From Tanypteryx hageni (lineage: Eukaryota; Arthropoda; Insecta; Odonata; Petaluridae): a DNA stretch of 64,000 bases. The notes under the pieces were generated by a model. The model was not told the DNA's origin, did no database searches, and saw nothing but the letters and a program-made list of their open reading frames with translations. The translations under genes were made by a program, and so were the position numbers. The stretch spans positions 146,503,173 to 146,567,172 of the forward strand of contig CM054116.1 in the NCBI GenBank assembly GCA_028673005.1, in the 5' to 3' direction. Shown in pieces: positions 57,721 to 64,000 of this stretch (position 1 is its first letter; every line of letters begins with the position of its first letter).

Positions 57721-57910
57721 AAATTCTTTTCCCAACCGCTCATTCAATTACCTTCCATTTGTTTTCTTTGTAACCCCTACTGTCTCCCTCTCCCCCCTCA
57801 TTTGACCCTCTATATATGGAACGATTTATATTTTATCACCTGATGATGCTACGATCATAGTGAAAGCAGTCGTGTTTAAATTAAAATTTGTGGAAATACA
57901 AAGTTCTTTC
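57721..57910 (+). repeat. PLE copy C tail in plus orientation
   Basis: Begins CTTTTCCCAACCGCTCATTC and matches the last ~190 bp of copy B, ending AAAGTTCTTTC. Together with the inverted part it forms an inverted arrangement in which the CCCAAC.GCTCATTC segment occurs in both orientations (about 57400-57425 and 57728-57755). Confidence 0.85.
57837..57874 (+). ncRNA. Hammerhead-ribozyme-like motif, PLE copy C
   Basis: CAC, CTGATGA, hairpin CTACGATCATAG (one C-A mismatch), GAAA, GCAGTC in place of CCGGTC, GTG. Core and stem I are kept. Stem III is damaged. Confidence 0.6.
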
Positions 57911-59029
57911 TTTTTTCAATACTTTGTTATATTGTTTAAAAATTATTATCAGTGAGACCAAATTCTTGTCCAAATATTTGTTGAAAATATGAGTAAAATC
58001 AAAATAATAAGATATAATGTATGAAGAATCTATAGAAGTTAACTTGAAATATTTGAGCAAATTATAAATTATTTCAAAAGCATAGAATTTCACTTAATAA
58101 TTGAATTGTTTTACTCTTACATGTAAAAACAGGATAAAATGTTAATGAACAGTCAATTTTCCATCAAAGGAAATTTGTGTAGTAACTTACTGTGAACTAA
58201 ATACTTACATGAACTGCAATAAGTTTTAACTATATTTTAAGAGTGCAGTTTTCTTTTAACTATAGTAGTTTTGAAATTTTTTCAGAAAATTGGCTTTACT
58301 TCAAGAAGTTTTAAAAAAAATCATAAAATTTTATTTTCAATCGTATTAGAAATTCTGTTCGAAGTATTTTCTGTATTATCATTTAAAGAAATCCATTTAA
58401 AATAGCGTTATATTTAGTTTAATGAAATCTTACCGTTTGGCAATGGTGCATGATTCGATCGTATAAAATGTTTTATAATGAATTATAATTTATTATTGTT
58501 ATTTTTGTGCTGCAACTCCTTTTAATTCTATGCAAACTCTACATCCTCTTCCTTTTTCTCAATTTCTGGTCATTTCCAATTCCAATTTCCCTACACCATC
58601 GAACTACTTAATAGATTCAGTATGTGGGTTATACCATTGCATAAAAGCCTGATCCGTATTAAAGCACTAAAATGGTGCATTTATTTAGCATTAATGTGAG
58701 ACCAAGAATATAATTCAACTCTCAGGAACATACTACATATAATGTGAATTATATACTTTTTAATTTTCAGTCCACATAAAATGTTTCATTAAATCAAAAT
58801 GTATTAGTTTTATTCTAATGAAGTGAAATATACCCCCCTCAAAATAACGCAAAAAATGAACAGTTATTTCTTAAATTATCATGTCAACCCTAAGTAAACT
58901 AATTCTAATTAGCTCATTATATAAATTTCTGCCAAAATTCAATTTTCTATCTACATCCTTGATCGAGTTATTCGTGTTTTAATACATCTACACTCAAACC
59001 AAATGACTGAAAAATTTGCCTTTTATTAT
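57911..59029. other. AT-rich, no gene recognised
   Basis: No coding signal or clear repeat ends. It ends near TTGATCGAGTTATTCGTG (about 58960), a phrase found again at about 60940. Confidence 0.45.
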
Positions 59030-59345
59030 TATTTATGTGATTCTTTTAAAGTTTCCCAAACCGTCCTCAAGTCCTCCAACCTTCTACTTAACTCCCGTAA
59101 TCTATCACGCAATCCTTCATTTTTTTCACGCTCGGTTTGTTTATTAAAACGTCCAGCACGTTCCACAGATTTTCATACCATTTCTATTTCATTAATATTG
59201 AATTTAGCTCATTATTACTATTTTTAATCTTTTTGATTAGTATTTCAGCTCTTGTGGTATTCCTTCTCGTAAATAATGCAACGAATGTTGTTTGCAGAAT
59301 ATCATTTCCCTCTCCTTCCATCTTTCTCTCCTTCTCATATTAAAA
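59030..59345 (-). pseudogene. Small coiled-coil ORF relic
   Basis: Two minus-strand blocks: a basic start with TTFVALFTRRNTTRAEILIK (59185-59345), then after a stop the charged helix ERENEGLRDRLRELSRRLED (about 59065-59130), a strong coiled-coil pattern. It could be part of a LINE ORF1 or a gag-like protein. I do not recognise it. Confidence 0.35.
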
Positions 59346-60056
59346 GCCTTCAATACGCACTTAAACTTATAAGAGTTGAGATAACAATAGGATTTCGAGG
59401 TTTAACAATGTAATTGGTAGGCATGGCAACATCCCGTTAAAATGGTAAGATTTCCCCAAAATATGTGAATTAAACGTTTAACATGAGTAATTTCGAACTG
59501 TAGGCAGGAAAAAATGAACAGAATAAGAAACCTCATAGTTTTTTCTTTTAAATGGTCTAGATCTAAAGGTCGTGAGTCTATTTCTTCTAATTTTAATGTC
59601 AAAAAGAAGATAAGACTGCACGTCAAAAAGTCGATTTTTACATATTATTTATTATTTCAATATACAATGCAAGTGGGCGCCTGGCCCGGTGGCAAGGTTA
59701 CATAATTAACATAAAAAAAACATATTTAAAACATATAAAAACATATTCAGAAGATTCAGTTTACAATTTTTCACATACCACATACAATATTCTATTCATA
59801 TATTTTTCCTGTTAGGAGCTTCGAGTTCGAGCTCCTTCATTAATTAATTCATCTTACAATATTATTTAACAATAAATTAACTAAAAGTAATGAAAATCGT
59901 TCCCAGTGATATTTTTTTCTCTTGATTTAAAGGTTTTAACATTTCTAGGGAAGGGTACACAAATGGAAACATCACATATCACTCAAAAGCTCGTCTTTAG
60001 AATTACCCATAATTATTATGCATTTTAAATGGTATTTAACTTCGCTTTAAAGAGAC
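59346..60056. other. No gene; probable 3' region of the LINE that follows
   Basis: AT-rich. The part nearest 60056 is likely the 3' UTR of the minus-strand LINE at 60.1-60.9 kb. Confidence 0.4.
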
Positions 60057-60880
60057 CTACGCGGGAAGGGAATGGCTTGAAGACCTCTGTAGGTAATGCG
60101 CTCCAATGCTCAATCCCTCTATTAAGAAACGAGAATTTTCCCCAGTTTGTTTTTTGTGGAGGAGGCTCCATCTTGTGCTCATGATCCCAGCGTCCATGAT
60201 AAGGTTTTTTAAAATATCACAAATATCTGCCCAAGCTGGCTTTTCCGTATATGCATTAAAAAGTCCCCCTAGCCTTGCTATGCTTCTTCTATGTTCTAGT
60301 GATTCCCACTCTAGTTTTTTTAACATTTCTGTTACGCTCTCGGTTCTTCTAAAATCTCCTAAGACATAGCGCGCTGCAGTTCTCTGCACCATCTCAAGCT
60401 GCTTTATCTGACCCACTGAGTGAGGATCCCACACTATTGCAGCATATTCCAGAATAGGCCTAACTAACGATTTATAAGCCATTTCCTTTGTGGCGGGACT
60501 ACTCTTTCCTAAGACCCTAATTATAAAATGCAGTGCTCCGTAAGCTTTGGCTACAAATCAAAACCAAAATTCTCTAATATAGTGAGACAGTAAGTGCTCC
60601 ATTTGCTTGCAAACTACACTTGTCAAGCTTATCGGGCGATAATTATTCAAATTGGAACGAGAACCTCCTTTATAAATAGGGACTACAATTGCGCTCTTCC
60701 ACTCTTTCGGTATTTCCCCGTTATTCAACGATACTGTGAATAATACTCGCAGATACGGTACGATAGCTTCGCCCCCCAGTTTCAGAACTTCTCCCAAAAT
60801 TCCGTCTGGACCATTATCTAATGGAGAATGCAAATCATCCCCTGGAGTCGAAGCCTGGATGTTTTTCGTAAATTCTCCTT
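60057..60880 (-). pseudogene. Jockey/CR1-like LINE ORF2 with internal deletion of the RT core
   Basis: The minus strand starts FTKNIQASTPG... and DNGPDGILGEVLK, then AIVVPIYKGG and NYRPISLTSVVCKQMEHLL (60558-60880), the first RT motifs. After REFWF the sequence jumps to AYGALHFIIRVLGKSS and YKSLVRPILEYAAIVWDPH (60057-60540), the region after the palm. The catalytic FADD motif and about 250-300 residues are missing. The deletion joint also carries a stop. This is a dead internally deleted copy of a LINE distinct from that at 19.5-23.6 kb. Confidence 0.85.
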
Positions 60881-61052
60881 AGAGTATTTTCATATCCGAA
60901 TAGATTATCTCTGCCAAATTTGAAGTTTATGCCTGCATATTTGATCGAGTTATTCGCGTTTTAAGAGCGTGACATGGACCAACCAACCAACAGACGGACC
61001 AACATAGCTTTTTATTATATTATAATCGAGAGCCTGATAAAAGATTCGCATG
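60881..61052. other. Short repeat-like spacer
   Basis: Contains GATCGAGTTATTCGCG at about 60943, as also near 58962, and CCAACCAACCAACAGACGGACC, a phrase of the widespread dispersed repeat type. Confidence 0.4.
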
Positions 61053-61432
61053 TATAACACTTTTCATTTCATCACTTATAACAAAAAAATATATTGTTCA
61101 TCATGTGCTTTAAAATTGTAAAGTCGGAAAAACATTTATTTTACAATAAATCATCAATTAACTATAATTCACAATGAAATTTAAAGGTTACAATTAATTC
61201 ACAAAGATTGAGGAATATAAGCATAAATTATTTAATAAGATATATAACACTTTTCATTTCATCACTTATAACAAAAAAATATATTGTTCATCATGTGCTT
61301 TAAAATTGTAAAGTCGGAAAAACATTTATTTTACAATAAATCATCAATTAACTATAATTCACAATGAAATTTAAAGGTTACAATTAATTCACAAAGATTG
61401 AGGAATATAAGCATAAATTATTTAATAAGATA
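61053..61432 (+). repeat. Near-identical tandem duplication, unit ~190 bp
   Basis: The block starting TATAACACTTTTCATTT and ending ATTATTTAATAAGATA occurs twice in a row (about 61053-61242 and 61243-61432) with almost no differences. It is AT-rich and non-coding. The identity implies a recent duplication. Confidence 0.9.
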
Positions 61433-64000
61433 ACAAAATTAACATATCAATTGACACCAAATAATTTAAAGGTAGAATTATTGAAATAAAATTTAATGTA
61501 TTTTCACATCCATTTAAATCTTAAATTACGGAAAATTTCCCTGCTAAACCATATATCTGTCATTATCTTATTATTAGATGTTTCACCCTGTCGAAAAGTA
61601 CCTCGATTTGGATTTTTAAAGACTTCGATTTAATTTACAAATGGCAAAAAATTGGGCAATTAAAAATTCTTAAACTAATTTATAATGTTTTAAATAATCT
61701 TGTTGGAGTAAAAATCTTTTGAAATGAATCTTGCGGGAATAAATATATATCTCATGGTTTTAATTATTATTTTAATTAACTGCTATTTCATAAATTAAAA
61801 AGGAACTCATCTTAACATAGGCCAGAATTTTTCTTCAACAAACATAGACTTTTAGTGTTTAAAACCTATTTTTGAACGAATGGAGGCACGGTGTTGTGAA
61901 GTCCGAATTCATTCTACTCTATTCAATCTATCTCTATTCTAATGAATACTAAATAGCAAATATGAAACATCTTATTATACCCATTAGTGGGCATTTACTC
62001 TAAAAACATACTATTTATGTTTGCCGATTTGATAAGCTCTTAGTTCTATCGAGAAATGCCAGAAGAGATAATTTAGCAATGGACGGATATTATGAAAATT
62101 AAACATTACAGAAGAGAAAAAGAAAATACACACCTTGTATAGAAGTTCTGATAAATACTAATGTAGATAATCGTTCATACTAATGCTAACTCAATAAATC
62201 ATACTTTTTTATACTCGTTGCTACGAATAATAATAGTTTGTTTATAGTTGTTGCTACAATAAAAGTTCTGGCGGGTTATGAATGTATTGTTTTATTAATC
62301 TTTCAAATAAGAACACATACAACTAATTGTTCTTTTTAGGTAAACATATAATGTAACCAAGGTATGTAAACAATAATGTCCCAATCTCTGATTGACTGGC
62401 CGGTCAACCAATAAAAACCTGCTAAAAAGTTCGCCAACGATTACGGTAATATAATATAAGATACAGAGACTCTGTGAATACAAAGTAACAAAACTTTCAC
62501 AATAATATCATTCTTTCATTATATCATAGAATCCAATTCAATGAATCTATGAAATAATTTCCTTTTTATTCTAATCTACACTCATTCAATGGAGGCAGTT
62601 CCAATATTGGTGAGGGTTTTTGATGGTGCATCAGCAATTTATCTATTAGCAACTATAATCTGAAGTTTCAGTATTAATATGTTTGATAGCTAGCTAAATG
62701 TAAATTTTGCCTTTGTAGAAGCGTGTAACCTGTAAATAATTGGGGTAAGAAATTATAACATGGAGCCTTATTATTCCATCCATATTATCCAGGATCAATT
62801 TTTAATACATTCTCAGGTAATGTAATGCACTATTTATAAAAAAGTAAGCACAATTTAAAATGCGAGAAAAACAGCGTCCCGTATAGAGTTCATACAGAAT
62901 GCTGGAAAAAAATTAAAATACAGGAAATCCCGTATAATACGGACAGTTGGCAATCCCAGTTACAGCTGATACACTTTAGTGTTGACACTCATATCTAACA
63001 AAATATTGTATTACCAACAAAATTATTGCATCATGCATAATGCATCAGTAATTAACCTTGTAAACTTACTTTTTGAACAACCCTCCTATATAGCCTGATT
63101 TGATGCTGAAAAGGTTGAGGAGTTCTGAGACTATGCTCAATTTAATGCCATCTTTTTGCCCACATCACCTTGTAGTATTTCATTATGTAGAACATCTGAA
63201 ATTATCTTATTATACTGACAGAACCAGATATTTAATTTGCAAAGTTGTAATTTATCTGCAACATCATGAGTTTCATTGTTACAAAACCTGCTTTCATTGT
63301 CATAGGGCCAGGTTTCTGAGTTATAAGGGAAATTATCGTATTTTTTGGGCACCCCGGTTTTTTTAGAAGATTTTTCAGGAAAAAGTATTTTGGTTCATCG
63401 AGACATTTAGGAGGGGTCATGTCGTGTACCATTTCCAGCCTTGATTAAGTCCATTTCTGGCAACATTTATAGAAAATATTGCAGTGTGACAACAGTTTAA
63501 TACAATGTTTTAGATAAACTTGATTCATAAAAGTAAATAGGGATGATCTAAAACAGAAATAATTGCTTCAAGACTTGTGTAGGCAAATGTGTCCTGTGTG
63601 CACTCCGCAGTCCTATTAATTAGGCTGTGAGAGTGTGCAAGTATAAACTCCCTTTGCCAATAGTACTTACTTAATCTTAAGAGTAAGATGAGATTTTAAT
63701 TTCTAATAAATGAAATGCATATGTAATACGTATGTTCAACTAGTCCTTTTTCTTCTGCAACTCTTTTTGTCTCGCACCTAACCATTTTGATCGATACAGC
63801 AATACCTAACTTCCTCTGTTTCACTAACCATTTCTTCACTCTAGTTTTGGCCATTTATGACCAAGCTTACAAAGGCGGTTTCTTTTTTCCCATCACCTTA
63901 TTTTCCCCTTTCACGGATAATTTTTCTGTGGGAGGTGTGCTGAAATGGCATGCTGCTGTTCTTTTTCCATGCGTTTTTGCGTATAGAAGCTTATAGGTAA
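61433..64000. other. AT-rich DNA, no gene recognised
   Basis: Presumably the continuing lgd intron. No exon with the expected next C2-domain strands (GGFF...) in proper splice context is seen. No transposase or RT motif is recognisable. Confidence 0.45.

Noticed and set aside
63868..63890. Next lgd exon (a GGFF peptide as expected after SKG)
   Set aside because: No splice acceptor in phase and the following residues do not match the C2 domain.

Overview
This is eukaryotic nuclear DNA, almost certainly from an arthropod and most likely an insect with a large, repeat-rich genome. The window is AT-rich and has no prokaryotic gene organisation. It carries spliced exons with GT..AG borders and a dense, layered set of eukaryotic mobile elements: hAT, mariner, a long-spacer Tc1/mariner relative, piggyBac, pogo-like, Helitron-like, RTE-like and CR1/Jockey-like LINEs, Ty3/gypsy, Penelope-like and tRNA-derived SINEs. 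Species cannot be fixed from the sequence alone.

The only host gene recognised is a CC2D1 / lethal (2) giant discs (lgd) orthologue on the + strand. Three exons are visible: 27964-28190, 54866-54980 and 55092-55240. Their splice phases fit, and together they encode the stretch leading into and through the first part of the C2 domain. The first two exons are separated by an intron of about 26.7 kb that is largely built from transposons. The rest of the gene lies outside the window or was not recognised.

Layout. 0-0.9 kb: LINE 3' end. 1.2-4.3 kb: gypsy 3' half (minus) with its LTR, which carries a SINE with an 11-bp target-site duplication (TSD). 4.85-5.24 kb: degenerate minisatellite. 5.3-8.6 kb: RTE-like LINE (minus). 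8.6-8.9 kb: 120-bp tandem repeat. 8.9-10.2 kb: TTAA-flanked piggyBac-type non-autonomous element. 11.6-13.2 kb: internally deleted hAT. 14.35-18.70 kb: mariner split by an intact-looking 2.79-kb hAT with perfect 8-bp TSDs. 19.2-19.46 kb: pogo-like terminus. 19.5-23.6 kb: nearly complete CR1/Jockey-like LINE. 24.0-25.1 kb: Penelope-like element (PLE) copy A.

The host intron (28.2-54.9 kb) holds a tRNA-like inverted repeat, a foldback, a hAT MITE, a broken piggyBac, an undefined zinc-finger ORF relic, a DD80E Tc1/mariner-type transposase and a second relic of it. It also holds a hAT (39.26-42.00 kb) inserted in a piggyBac fragment, PLE copy B, a two-tailed hAT-like unit (45.50-46.86 kb), an 845-bp tandem duplication, a Helitron-like 3' end, and a gypsy element (49.4-54.4 kb) interrupted by a pogo-like element. 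After the exons come an inverted PLE copy C, a deleted LINE (60.1-60.9 kb) and a recent ~190-bp tandem duplication.

The most notable signals are hammerhead-ribozyme-like motifs at the 3' ends of all three PLE copies, plus a second type near 57.24 kb. Others are the hAT-in-mariner nest, the hAT unit with two unrelated outward-facing transposase tails between perfect TSDs, and the DD80E transposase family.
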